Shown: in pieces, positions 44,701 to 56,280 of the stretch
Numbering within the stretch: position 1 is the first letter of the stretch
Layout of the letters: each line of letters opens with the position of its first letter
Assembly: GCA_020809705.1 (NCBI GenBank)
Contig: CP085831.1
Location: 3,410,001-3,474,000, forward strand
DNA length: 64,000 nt
Direction: 5' to 3'
Source: Calonectria ilicicola
Lineage: Eukaryota > Ascomycota > Sordariomycetes > Hypocreales > Nectriaceae
Made by a program: the position numbers and the translations under genes
The notes under the pieces: generated by a model
Databases searched by the model: none
The model's input: only the letters and a program-made list of their open reading frames with translations
What the model was told of the DNA's origin: nothing

Positions 44701-44934
44701 AACCCCCAACAAACATTGCCAGATTCGACCCATGATCACAGTCATCTGCGTATTGTTACACTTGATTTTATTCAGCCGGATAATAAGCGCCCATTACAAA
44801 GCCCATTGACGGAGTGGAATGTATATTGGGATCAGGAGGAGATCGATGCAAGCGGTGTGACCAGCGTATCACTTGAGATAGATGCAACCTACCGCCTACC
44901 CTCTGCAGTGAATTTTAGCGGTACTATGAGTTAG
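41766..44934 (+). CDS. Unknown large protein: beta-helix-like start, collagen-like Gly repeats, coiled coil
   Basis: The family is not recognised. The first ATG in good context is at 41766. Residues about 115-165 look like beta-helix rungs (IIIHAEDLVIYTGSVFHF, NVTIIARRIILVP), followed by Gly-rich repeats (42510-42576 and on to about 42780). The frame then shifts: the first part is open to a TGA at 43182, the second is open from 43105 to the TAG at 44932. A 67-nt intron at 43161-43227 (weak donor GTGCCT, branch-like ACTGAT, acceptor TTCAG, phase 0) would join them; otherwise a one-base indel has broken the gene. The second part has coiled-coil helices (NNVEQRRQQLQTEI) and a beta-rich end. There is no signal peptide or membrane helix. 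The total would be about 1030 residues. Divergent from the preceding gene, so the two may work together. Confidence 0.6.
42510..42576 (+). repeat. Gly-Asn-Gly-Gly coding repeat
   Basis: Iterated GGN/GGA triplet pattern encoding GTNGGDGGSGGNGGVGG and so on inside the large unknown protein; a second, looser Gly stretch follows at about 42652-42780. Such segments give flexible or collagen-like linkers in surface proteins. Confidence 0.7.
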
Positions 44935-45387
44935 ATGGTCATAATGAGGACACTGGACATCGAAGAAATATACAATCCGGATCTTCATGGTGGAGAGGTC
45001 TTCATGAGCCAGGCAGATCATTGCATCAATTTGGGGTTTCATGATTAACAGGGCTGGGCTTCTCTTAAAGACAGAAGGTACACGACAACAAAACGACCCC
45101 ACTTAGCAAATAAATATTCTATAATCTTTTATGAAGTTTATCAGTTAAGACTGGTCAGATGTTTGGCAAGCGGAATACTATTGCTAATCATAACTGCTAC
45201 ATGGAAAATCATCACAGATGTACAATGGACTGAATGGAGTTGCGAATCCGTTTCATCATGATTAAAACAAGTGTAAATAATCTAACGTAGCTCTATGTTT
45301 CTATTGTTACACACAAAATTCTTTCTCTCTATCAGGGAACAGAGATGATGATCCACGGCGACAGAAATCCATGCCGCATTCAGGCTT
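44935..45387. other. Intergenic region between convergent genes
   Basis: 3' ends of the unknown plus-strand gene and the minus-strand secreted protein face each other. Nothing else was seen. Confidence 0.4.
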
Positions 45388-46052
45388 TCAAACTTTGGCG
45401 AGAATAATGTCATCAAACCACCAATCAACCCCGTATCCGGAGGCTGAAATGATAAGTCCAAAGTAAGCGTCGCCTGCTTGAGACTCCTGGGGTGTGAATG
45501 TGAAACCCCAGCGGTACCATTCGTTCCCATAGTAGACGCCTTTTCCCGGTCTGACATTGTAGACATTCTCTTTCGCGTTGTATACAACGACTTGGAGGTA
45601 GTCACCAAATTCAGAACCAAGGCCTGGAGCAACCTTTCCATCTTTTATCAGGCTGGTTCTCGCAGAAAATGCAATTTGGTACTTGACGCCTGATTCGAGT
45701 TGGAATTTGGGCTTGTATCCGACTTTAACTTCAGTGTCTTTGACGGTGGTAATTTCTCCAACTCGGAGGGCCCAGGAGACAACGTCGTTGTTCCATTGTG
45801 ACTGCTGCACATCCATGAAGAAATCATCGATTTCTCCAGCAGTGTACATCCACCAACGATCAATATTTCGATCGTCGAAATCAAAGCTGACGACAATGTC
45901 ATCTTTCACTCGTTAGAAGAATTTTTGCATAAGTGAGAGAGTAGTGACTAACCTGGATCTACGACTTTCATACCACCAAGTTGCGGTGAGGGAGCGCCTT
46001 TGGTCAAAACAGCAAAGGCCAAGAAGGAAACGATTGCACTGAAAAAATGCAT
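45388..46052 (-). CDS. Secreted CenC-like carbohydrate-binding protein
   Basis: Two exons: ATG at 46052 to about 45953, and about 45910 to 45388. The first 20 residues are a signal peptide (MHFFSAIVSFLAFAVLTKG, cleavage near GAPS). The mature part of about 180 residues is a jelly-roll resembling CBM4/CenC domains: FDFDDRNIDRWWMYTAG at the start, a middle YQIAFSARTS strand and the closing YGVDWWFDDIILAKV. No catalytic domain is attached. It may bind cell-wall glycans outside the cell. The intron is short with donor GTTAGT. Family assignment is by pattern, so moderate. Confidence 0.72.
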
Positions 46053-46681
46053 CTTGAATTGTCGTTGTAGGGGAATGATTTAGAGATGAGGAATTGATTG
46101 ATGAGGAACAAATTGATGAGATGGTGCAAGATATCAATATATAGATTTCTTTTCTTATTCGGCTTTTCCTCTTGTCAAATCTGCCTCGTCGTCGATTTTT
46201 TGGATAATGGAAGCCATTGGTGTTTTCTGAGTGGGCACTGACGCTAAGCGGCCTCTAACGACGAATAGCGGCGTGGGACGTTTTGAGGCACAGATTGCCG
46301 ACGCTACAGGGGCTTGCATGGTGGAAGCGAAAACGCCGCTTACATGCGCATCGTTGTGGCTCATGTTTCGGACATGACCGACAGGACGCGATTAATTGGT
46401 TAAGAAAACCCCGATTACAAGCTGAAATCTTGCATGCTGCAATAGTGAAATGGTCGAAAACAAATCGTGAAAGTATTTTCATTCTGTCTGTCTGGACAAG
46501 CGTAGAGATCTTTGAGAGACGCCTTCATGTTGTGGCGGCAGAGTCAAGATGTGGCTCAACATTGTGGCTGAGCAAACGGTTTGAGGTTCCGCTCCCAGCC
46601 TTGTTTTGCGACCTATGCTGATTGTCGCAGCTCTCTCTCCCGCGTCTTGCGACACCATCTCCTTGCGGCAATTCCGGCAAA
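46053..46681. promoter_or_regulatory. Shared upstream region, CBM protein and CorA-like gene
   Basis: Divergent 0.63-kb intergenic region. Several overlapping short frames on both strands are not protein-like. No specific motif was found. Confidence 0.35.
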
Positions 46682-48870
46682 ATGCTTCGGAGAACAACGC
46701 CCACGTATCGCAGGCCCGAGTGGAAGTACTTCCGCAAAGAATTGCGATCCAACCAGTACCCGCTGGGCGACGCCTATCAGGATGAGAAACGACAGCGAGT
46801 GCTCAAGGCTCTCGAGACGGAACAAGGCTACACACCATGGAATCGCGGAACCTCGTGAGTTTTGCCGTGGCAGACTAGGATTCGCTGACAGAATACATTC
46901 AGCCAACCCGGCGAATACCTCCAGTATGTCACTAGCCTAGCCGAGACTTGGCCACAGCTTCAGCTGCTGGCAGACTTCATGCAAGTTGGCACAATCCCTA
47001 CGCGCTGGTGCATCTTTCCAGAAGAGGAACCAGGCGACAAACCACGCCCTACATACAACAGAGAGAGTATGACCAATCTTTTATTCTTCATCTCCTTCTT
47101 CCTTTTATTATTTCAAAAGCGCAATTTTTAACACTGTATATTATAGACATAGGCATGGAACAAACTCGCAGGCAAAGTTCCATGAATGTGGCCCTTTTGA
47201 AATACTGTGGGGACGCTCAGCCCACTCTGCAACGATTCCAAAACTCAACTCTCAACCCGGACCCCGAAGCAGCAGAAAGCCTGCAGACAGCCGTTGATGA
47301 GGCGGTGCAAGCTGCATCAGTAAAAGCAGACAGCAACACCACGCCCAAATTAAGTCTCTTTGTCGTTGAAGACCTCTCGCATGATGTTATTGAAATCTTG
47401 GGCTCAGCCTTGGCCGTAGATCCCGCCTTCTTCCGCGCACATCTCACTGAATATGTGTGGAACAACATCCGTGACCCGTGGCGCGAGCAACCGCTGCTCG
47501 ATGTTGCTGCCCGGAAGAAAGACTGGGTTCAGATCCGCTTTGTTCGCGCTCGCTACTTTGCGAACCCCAAGGAGCTGGCCGCGGCCCAGGCTGGCATGGA
47601 CCAGTTCAACGTCATGCGACGCATGGACTCGGATGAAAACGAGGCCTTCTGGGACAAGGATGTGGTGCCACTAAAGGGCGTGAGGGCAAAGGTTGCGCAA
47701 CACCGTCAACGTCGACGACCTGGACAACAACAACCAAGCACCACGGCCTCCGGTGACCCTGCCGCTATTGAAATGGGGGAGACAACAAGCGAACCTCCAC
47801 CACGAGAGCCCCCCGTGGACGCAAAGGTTGGACTTAATCGTAGTCGTGCCACGTTCTGGCTCCGTGAAGACCCCGAGAGCCAACACGCAATTGGTAAGGC
47901 TCGGCATTGTATCTCTTCATATTTATTATACTAGGCTGACCATTCTCAAGGTATTCTGCTGTTGGATCCAACACCACAAAAGGGTTACCCGCTCTGGCGC
48001 GGATACGCCAACTGGGAAACCCCACCATCGCTTCAAGGCAACTACTCACCAATCCCAGCAGGCCCACCCTCAATGAAAAACGACACCAACAGCAACCATA
48101 AGTCACTTTCCAAGACTTGGTTTGAAGATTTTCTTTTTTGGGCTCAGAAACCAGAGGCTTTCTCGTTTACAGCCGATGACGCAGACTGCCCCGCTGCGAC
48201 CCCGACCCAAGCCCTGCTTCATCTCGTCTGCGCCGACTGGTTGACGTTTTCGGACTATCTAAATGCACGCCTGACCCAAGTTGATTGGGAGATTTCTCGT
48301 CCTGAATACTTTTCATCCACCGGTGATCGACAGTCTGTGGTGGAGAAGCTAGATGTCTGGCGCCGCTGGGTGCCTCTTTGTCGAGAAATGCTGACCGAGA
48401 CCCAACGACGCGCTTTTAGATTTCAGTGGAAGCGCGCCGACGGAAAATGGACATACAATTCGGTCGGAAACGAGGATTGCTTCGTCGCAGAGTACAAGCG
48501 AGATTATGAACTCGTCCTGGAGCGCCTAACCGAGTATCAGAGCCGCGTCGATCGTCTGAGCTCCGTCGTCAATTCGGCTATTAACCTCGAAGATGCTCGG
48601 AATACGGCGCGAACCAGCCAGAACCTTGGTCTTTTGACCATCCTCGCATCTTTTTTCATCCCTCCCACCTTCTTTGCGACGGTCCTGTCTATGAACGACG
48701 GGCCCGTCAACGGCATTGCTGAGTCTACCAAGTGGTGGGCAGCCTTGTCTTTCCCAACACTTGCGATTCTGGGTCTTGTTTACTGGCTTATGAGCAAGGG
48801 TCGCATGTTACACTATTTACGAGAAAGCAAGAAATTAATGGGTAAAGCGGGCGACGTGGTTAAACGCTGA
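46682..48870 (+). CDS. CorA-like Mg2+/divalent cation transporter-type membrane protein
   Basis: Four exons: 46682-46855, about 46904-47068, about 47149-47893 and 47951-48870. All splice sites are good (donors GTGAGT, GTATGA, GTAAGG; branch GGCTGACC in the last). The joined protein has a long cytosolic part of about 570 residues, with a Pro/Gln/Arg-rich linker (QHRQRRRPGQQQPSTT), a long helix ending at NLEDARNTART, and two C-terminal membrane helices (LLTILASFFIPPTFFATVLS; WWAALSFPTLAILGLVYWL). Between them is SMNDGP in place of the CorA GMN loop, common in fungal CorA-like proteins. Transport activity is therefore uncertain. Many such fungal proteins occur in accessory regions. Confidence 0.8.
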
Positions 48871-49642
48871 GTGTATTACTTTGGGATGATGTGAATTTAG
48901 GTGCGCGGTCACCGGATGGAAGGCGAAGCGCTTTTGGGTCAGATCAACGGCATATCGGACACTGGCTAAGCGGCGAGGAGTATGGTTTTGGTGGTTTATG
49001 AAATGATACACGAGGGGCATTCTAGACAAGGGGAAGGTGCAAGAACAGACCTTGCCATCAATGACAAATTCCGAACAGGATGTAAATAATTTGTTTTGGC
49101 ATTGAATATTGTCTACAAGCTCGAGACTCGTATTTCACGACAGCCCAAAATTTCAGCAGCATTTTTCATAATATCCACAACTATGGCAAAAGCCTCGTTG
49201 AAATGTTTTCCATACAAATCGATATTTTCGGTGACAGTGGAGCAAAGACGCTCGACGAGAACATTATATTAGGACAATTGGTCATCGCAGGGCGGTCGAT
49301 TCCCGTCAAAGAATTCTCAAATTTTGCCTGTGTCTCAGCTATGAATATTTGAACTAAAGGTTACCGCAGAGTCGGCACAGATAGAGGTATTATTGGGCAT
49401 TTTGATTCTTCAAATCGAAAGATGTTCCAAATCACGCCGCTAACGGTGCCAAAGATTAATGGTGTAGTAGTTTCTTTTCTTAATCGCAGTTTGTGATGAA
49501 AGAGCACGGCACATTTTAGACGCATTTAAGCTAACCATAGTATTCTCAATCTCTATTCCCCTAATCTGGCATGAGGCGACAAACTATACTGGAACAAAAA
49601 GTGCTACAACGAGTCATGCTCCATTGACCCATTTGCACTAAG
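48871..49642. other. Intergenic region between convergent genes
   Basis: About 0.77 kb, AT-leaning, no gene or repeat recognised. Confidence 0.4.
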
Positions 49643-50893
49643 TCACCATTGTCTTCGATTCTGGATCACGTACATTAAACGTTCTTGATCCCAAAAGGGC
49701 CATTCGTCAAGATTTTGAGGGAACAACCGAAGTCCCAAGGGATCATTGAACGAGAGCCTGCAGATCCGGTCCGGACAGTCGAACAAATCGAGAAGCGTTC
49801 TCTCATTCCAAAAGTCCTCCCCCAATTCGATCACAATCCTCCTCCTCCCCGAGATTTGAGCGAAGGTATGGAGAATATATTGCACTTGAGATTGAAATCC
49901 CAGCTCCTCCACACCCCGGAGCACTTTTATCCCTTGGCTGCAGAGCCAATCCATATAGTTCTCCCATTGTGTAAAGGTTCGAGTTCGGACCCTGTGAATG
50001 AGGTACCCAGCCTCAACAGGATTCATGTTTTCATATGGGTTGCCCAGAAGTGTTCCCCACGTCTGAGCTACGTTTTCTGTCATTGGTCTGAATCCACCGT
50101 AGTACGGTCCACTTTCCAAATAAGTTGTAATTTTGTTGAACAGATTAGAATATCTTTCAGCAACAAATCTCAACATGGAATAGAATTCGGTTATCTCTTG
50201 CTTGGTGCTTTCGGGAGCTTCGGTCATATAACTCGAAGCAAAGAATGGTCCCGCGCCAACGTTATACTCATATACTACATTCTCGGTTCTGAATGAAGCA
50301 CAAGAGAAAATTTCCAAGCAAAATATAGCGCGATAAAATTTGGTTAATTCGGCTTGAGATGGTACCCATGGAGGCGTATGCATATATGAGCCGTAGCCAG
50401 TTGCATAAGTAGGGTCGTCGAATTCTAGTTGCTTAGGTATATGTGAAATATATTCAGACATGAGTCTTTCGGCATCAAAGATGAGTTCCGATAATTCGAT
50501 TAAAAGAGCCAAGGATTTCCTAGCCTGTTCCGCGTTGATACCTTTCAGAATACGCTCCACTTGCACTCCGTAGTCTGAGGGACGATATGTGTATGCTTTG
50601 TCGCGTAAATGCCGAAGTCTCACTGCCACAAGTGCAATTGGAGACAAATCTTCTCGAAATGCCCTGGCAAGCATCCGAGCTTTGATTGCTTGCAAAACGA
50701 TATTGCGGTGTCCGATATAGGCAGATAACGCCAGAGGGTCTGCAGAAATAAATGATTGTACTTGTTGAGGGAAGTCGCAGTGTTCCATGATACAAAGGTA
50801 CAACTCGGCTGGAAGACCACTCCAATTGGGCTTCTGAGACACAGAAGTATCTCTGGATGTAAAATTGAAAGCCATTTCCATTTGCATATCCAT
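49643..50893 (-). CDS. F-box-like protein of unknown target
   Basis: 416 residues, one exon. Residues about 27-70 resemble a fungal F-box (LPAELYLCIMEHCDFPQQVQ, then LALSAYIGHRNIVLQAIKAR), a module that links targets to SCF ubiquitin ligase. The rest is helical with no recognised motif; LRHLRDKAYTYRPSDYGVQV and a Trp-rich C-terminus are typical of lineage-specific proteins of this kind. The start is the first ATG; a second Met pair follows within six codons. A T20 run lies 30-55 bp upstream. No link to neighbours is evident. Confidence 0.6.
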   Translation of the reverse strand: MDMQMEMAFNFTSRDTSVSQKPNWSGLPAELYLCIMEHCDFPQQVQSFISADPLALSAYIGHRNIVLQAIKARMLARAFREDLSPIALVAVRLRHLRDKAYTYRPSDYGVQVERILKGINAEQARKSLALLIELSELIFDAERLMSEYISHIPKQLEFDDPTYATGYGSYMHTPPWVPSQAELTKFYRAIFCLEIFSCASFRTENVVYEYNVGAGPFFASSYMTEAPESTKQEITEFYSMLRFVAERYSNLFNKITTYLESGPYYGGFRPMTENVAQTWGTLLGNPYENMNPVEAGYLIHRVRTRTFTQWENYMDWLCSQGIKVLRGVEELGFQSQVQYILHTFAQISGRRRIVIELGEDFWNERTLLDLFDCPDRICRLSFNDPLGLRLFPQNLDEWPFWDQERLMYVIQNRRQW

Positions 50894-53362
50894 TTCTCTG
50901 GTCGGGGTGTGTATGTGTGCGTTTTCTTTTTTTTTTTTTTTTTTTTTGGCTGTGAGTGCAGATGTGCCCTAAGGTGCTTGTGCAAGTGGAGAGACTTTGA
51001 ATGCTCTGCAAATCGCTTAACCGGCCAGCTGTATGCCGAGCCTAGTCTCTTTGGAGATGTGTACGGTGTCGGTTTGTTTTGTGTGATAAACTCAAGGCGC
51101 TTGGTCGTGATGGAGGTCTGGCTTGGGGAGATCTGGGCTATGGCGCCAGGCTTGTTACAACTGTGAATGAAGATGAAACAGGAATTCTCTTCCGGCTTAG
51201 GCGCGGGTCTACCGTATTTTTGGGCTGGGCACAGTTGCTAAGGTGAATATTAGGCACAATGTCGCCTTATATGTTAATGCTGAAGACATCAAGGTGTATT
51301 GTCATGTTCGATTATTACGAAGAAGGTTTTACAATCTTCGGTTGCGCCTATCTCATCTTTCTCTTAGTATTTGCATTAGCCTTTCCATCTACTGTGGTTC
51401 AGGTCATCATGAGACGAATATTCCAACGTTAACAGACACGTTAAAACCATGAAATGCCTTGCGACTACAAAATGTACCATGGCCTCAAGGTTCTCGTCTC
51501 AAAATGTACCGTAACTAAATGTGTACCTTGATGAACTAATATTCCGGCAAGATTTAATTTCAGAGACGTTGGTAGCAGTACCTCAAGGTCCAAATTTACC
51601 ATCGTTTTGAGAAGTTAGGATATACCTCTCTACATTCTCGTCACTCTCCAGCTGCTTAATAAATCAACATTAAATGAAAATAAAATAAATAAGAAAAATA
51701 CCTCAGTTAATGTTTTCAGTGGTCATTCATTTTCTTATTTATTTCTGCATTTTCTTTTTCTTTTCGCTATTAAATTGATATCCCAACTAACTTCTCTAAT
51801 GTTTACAGTGAAGAAGTCATGGAGGGGTAGTGTTTCAACATGTGTATTGTACTAGAATAGTCCATTGCCAACACTTCGCCCATTGAACGTTGGAGCTACA
51901 AATAGTGCTTAAATATGTTTCTGCGCTTCTGTTGGTGGCTGCACTCAGAACCAATAACGGAGAAGGATTTGGTCAGCAGTACTTGATCACGTTGAGCTAA
52001 CCAAAAACTGTCATCAGGCAGATCCACCCGCCCAAAGTAATTGCTTTTGTCGGCATTGGAGAGTCAACTCCAGCCTTGTTTGAGATCTTGGGAGTCATAT
52101 TTGTGATGGCTACCATTACTGTCCTCCTAATGCGAAAGACTATAAAAAGTGTGAGATCGCTTTCTGGCAATAACTCACTTTTATGGTTTGCAGCATGTCA
52201 TGTACTTACTCATGGAAGCACCATCACGACCTTGCAAAAAGAACACACTTCAATGGCCGTTGATTAAGATCTATCATTGTCGATTGGAAACCCATCACTT
52301 CTGATTCTCACGAAACCCTTAGTATAAGCTATTACGCCTTAGCTCATCGCATGTTCTAGACGTGTCTCTTAGCGACCGTTATCCACACCCGTAATTGTCA
52401 GCATCGCGATTATGGACTTTTTACCGGTTAATGAATGTAAAGGTGAGGATCCTTACATAAAAAGAGACTCAATTTCGCTTAAGGCGGAGTATTTACTTTT
52501 ACAAAACAATTCCTCCATGGAATCCAGTGGATATTGACAGTGAGTCTTGCGTTTTAGAGACTCAGATACCAGACACGCAGGTTGACCAAGGTTTTGCAAA
52601 GTCTTATTTTTCGTGGCGTAGTTAGGGAATCAATTGAAACTAGCTAGTATAGCGACGTGAAAAATAAAATAGGACATTTAAGCTTCAGAGCAAGGGAACA
52701 TGATGGCAAAAGGCCAAAATATGGCCGACCACAAAGAACCTAGCCTGGGTGCTAGAACCAGGCAACCGCTCTTGAGACTGGAGATCCCAGCCACGTTGGG
52801 AAAGACTAACAGATTGGTCACCAAGCCCATCTGCGCTTGCCTAACTCTGGGTCCCAGCCACTCATTGCAAGCTGTTCTAGCGAAAGGGGTCAAACCCGCT
52901 GGATCGTCTTGGCACGATCCACAGTTTCAGGGGACCCGTGTCACCATCGTTGCATCCCTTGATCAGATCTGCGAACATTTTGATCGGCTGCCTACGATGT
53001 GGTGACTCTTTTCGCCTTGATCCTCATTGACTGGCGGAACAAATCCACGCGGAAAGCGTATTCATCCTTTGGATGTTCATTCAAAAGCAGCCTAATTAAT
53101 AAGCGCTTGATGAAGAAATGCTCTGCCGAGAAATAGCGTGAAATTCCCAAATGAAATGGCCCACCCCAAGATGCACCAACAACCAACAACACAAAAGGCT
53201 CCTGGTTCTTTTATAATCTTAAATATAAGCTTGTCTGGTCCCTCCTTTCGCATTTCTCATTTTCCTCATCCGTTCATTCGTTTTTGTAAAGTCTGCAATC
53301 GACCTCTGCAAATCCACTACATTTGTTGCTTGTTCTACCAACTCTCCACTCCTTTTGCCGTC
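50894..53362. other. Gene-poor region
   Basis: 2.5 kb with a T20 homopolymer at about 50927-50946 and an iterated short-motif patch at 51470-51615. A 63-codon plus frame at 52076-52267 (hydrophobic VIFVMATITVLLM) and frames at 52678-53005 on both strands are unrecognised. I cannot support a gene here. Confidence 0.4.
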
Positions 53363-53791
53363 ATGCCATCCTCAGCCGTCAGTTCGCTCCTTCTCCCGTT
53401 CCACGAGGCCCCCTTTGTGGGCGAGATCATTGGCGCCGACGCCACCGCCACGTCCTACGTCCTAGACTGTGCCGAAGGTGATGAAGCCTGTGGCATCCAA
53501 AACATCACCATCACAGTCGGCCCTTGGGCAGCCAAGACTTTGCCCCCGGGCGCCGCAAAGACTGGCGAGTTCGACATGTACTTCGCCTATGGGAGCGATG
53601 AACACCGAGTCGAGTTGTCCCTCCGTTGTGACATGACCCGGTCCGTTGCAGAGAAGTGCACCACCACCAACATCGGCGGCAACAACGACGGCACTCCCGT
53701 CGGCACCTTGACCGACTCCAGGCACCTTTCTATGTATGGTTGTATCACACTTTGGTCATTGGGTCATAACGAGAGATTGAAAGAGCCTTGA
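53363..53791 (+). CDS. Truncated GPI-type cell-surface protein
   Basis: About 142 residues from the ATG at 53363. The body SSLLLPFHEAPFVGEIIGAD, ATATSYVLDC and CGIQNITITVGPW follows the pattern of a common family of secreted fungal surface proteins, which normally start with a signal peptide and end with a Ser-rich tail and GPI signal. Here the signal peptide is missing and the frame decays after TDSRHLSM, where a GTATGG donor-like sequence occurs; the continuation is not found because the AT block starts about 100 bp later. It is therefore partial: either cut by the retrotransposon block or reduced to a fragment. Confidence 0.5.
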   Translation: MPSSAVSSLLLPFHEAPFVGEIIGADATATSYVLDCAEGDEACGIQNITITVGPWAAKTLPPGAAKTGEFDMYFAYGSDEHRVELSLRCDMTRSVAEKCTTTNIGGNNDGTPVGTLTDSRHLSMYGCITLWSLGHNERLKEP

Positions 53792-55429
53792 TTCCTATGA
53801 AATAAAGAGCAGTCAACTATGTGTTTTATAGCTAGGTCCAGCTCTAATTGGCTGTGGGGCTGTGATAATGCATTAAGGCTGTGAGGCCATTGAGGCTAGC
53901 TATAATTAGTTTTTATATATTTTTTATTTTATAATTTATTATTATAAATTATTGAATATTATAAATAGTTTTATTTTTATTATTATAATTTTATATAAAT
54001 AAATATAATAATTAAAATTATTTTTTAAAATAATATTTTAAAGATAATTATAAAATTATATTTTTTAAAATATAAGAAATTTAATTTTAAGTAATATTTA
54101 TAATTTAATATAATTAAAATTTATAAATATTATAATTTTTTATATTTATAATTTTATTTTTTTTTATTTATCTTTAACTTTAATATAATAATTTAAGATT
54201 TTTTCTTTTACTTATAAATATATATAATAATTTTATTTATATTTATTAATATTATATTCTAATTTATTATTATTTATTCTTAATATATTATTATTAAAGA
54301 ATTTAATCTTAAATTAATATAAACTTTTTTATTATTTACTTTTAAATATATATTTATAAATATTTTTATATTTATTTTCTATATTTTATATAATTAATTT
54401 ATATTTTATAATATACTTAAATTACTAAGCCTAAAACTCTTAATTCTTATACTTTAGATTTTTCTTTTCATACTTAATCTTTAGCTTTTAATACTTTAAA
54501 AGTATTATTTAATCTACTCTATAAGAATTACCTATACTTTATTATTATTAAAAAAAGCTAGCTTAAGAATTATTATATAATAAAAGAATATTTTAAATAT
54601 TATATTATTTATAAAATAAATAATTATTAATATATTTTTAATATATTTATATTAATTAATTTTATACTTTATTATTAATTTATAAATAATTATTAAGTAT
54701 TTATATTTTTAATATATTATTTTATTATTATTTTAAATAATAAAAAGTATTAAATAAATAAGTATTATTTAATTTATTTAAAGTTTTATATTAATTAATT
54801 ATATAAATAATAATTTATATAAAATATACTTTTTATTTACTTATAAAGATATTAAATAAAAATTTTAAGCTTTTTAAGTAAGATATTAATAAAGTAATTA
54901 TTTAAAAAATAAGTAAAGGAAAGTCTTAAAGTATTATTAATAATCTAAAGAAATAATATTTATATATTTATATTTTATTTAATAAATTTATAAATATTAT
55001 TATTATTTAAAATATATTTAAAAAATAATATAATATATAATTTAATAATTTTAAGTATTATTTAAAAAAGAGTTAAAATAAGCTTAATTTAATAAATTAT
55101 TTTTTTTATATATTACTTTTATTTTACTTAATTAAGATCTATTATATTTAATAATATTTAAAATTACTTAAAGTACTATTATAATAGTATTTTAATAAGC
55201 CTATTAATAAGTATTTATTTTATTTCTAGATAAATTATCTTAAAGAAGCTTTTTTTATACTTTTAATATAATTATATATTTATAATATTAATATATTATA
55301 ATTAAATTATTATTTAATTATTTTTTTTAATAATAAATTATATAATTTAAAGATTATTATATTATAAATTTTAATCTACCTTTAAATTAAAGTATATTTT
55401 ATTAAAAAGGCACTTTAAGCCAATTATTT

Positions 55430-55650
55430 CCTTTATAATATATTTTAAAGTAAGTATTTCTACCTTTATTATTAATATTATTACAATAACTTAGCAAGTA
55501 GTCTTCTATATAACTAGTCCACCAAATAGGCTTATTATATAACCTTATAAAGATCTTTATATTTTAGGGTTATTAGTAAAAAAGATATTATTAATAATTA
55601 CTATAGCCTGTAATTTATTACTCTAACTATATTGAATTATAAGGCTTTAT
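55430..55650 (-). pseudogene. Copia RNase H fossil
   Basis: Reading the minus strand, GY, then LFGGLV (55512-55526), then W-to-stop, K and TC-stop follow the Copia RNase H pattern in which SSQGY...LFGGLV.W..KQ.T precedes the TTEAE block. Trp and Gln codons have become stops, as expected from G-to-A and C-to-T changes. Confidence 0.75.
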
Positions 55651-56059
55651 ATTATAAAGAGATATTAAATAGCTTGGTTAGTAGTATTTTAGTGCTCCTA
55701 ACTTAGGTTAATAAGAAAATAAGATAATGATAATATTATAAATATAAGGTCTGGTCTAATCATTATTGTTATATATAGTAGGGAATTAACTTTTTTTAAT
55801 ATATCTTTATTTTTTATATAATTGCTTAGTCTTGCTTTTTAACTAGCTTTATTATTAAAATTAGTATGCTAGAGTAAGTATTTATAATATCTAATTTAAA
55901 TTTTATAATTATTTTTTTAATATATAAATTATAAGATAGATATATCTTATACTTTATATAATTTTAAATTATCTTTATACCTAGGAACTATTATATATTA
56001 CTTTTATTTAAAATCTTATATATTTCCTTAATACTTTTTATTATTCTTAATATTATAGA

Positions 56060-56280
56060 TATATTATTTCTATAATATAATATTAGAATATTATTTATAA
56101 AAAATATAATAAATATATTATAAGCTTTAGTATAAAATAAGTAAAACTCTTCTAAATTAGCTTTTATTCCTAGCTTCTTAAAGGTTAAAGTAAACTTATT
56201 AAATTATAACTAGGGTAAATCTTTAAGACTATATAGAGCTTAATCTAGCTTTATATACTTATTTAATTGCTTAAATCTAT
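56060..56280 (-). pseudogene. Copia reverse transcriptase fossil
   Basis: Minus-strand reading gives ALYSLKDLP, then stop-L-stop-FNKF, then FYLFYTKAYNIFIIFF and INNIL. These match the Copia ALYGLKQ.PR.W...F and YVDD(I/M)L blocks; both catalytic Asp codons (about 56,085-56,100) are now Asn. Confidence 0.78.
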
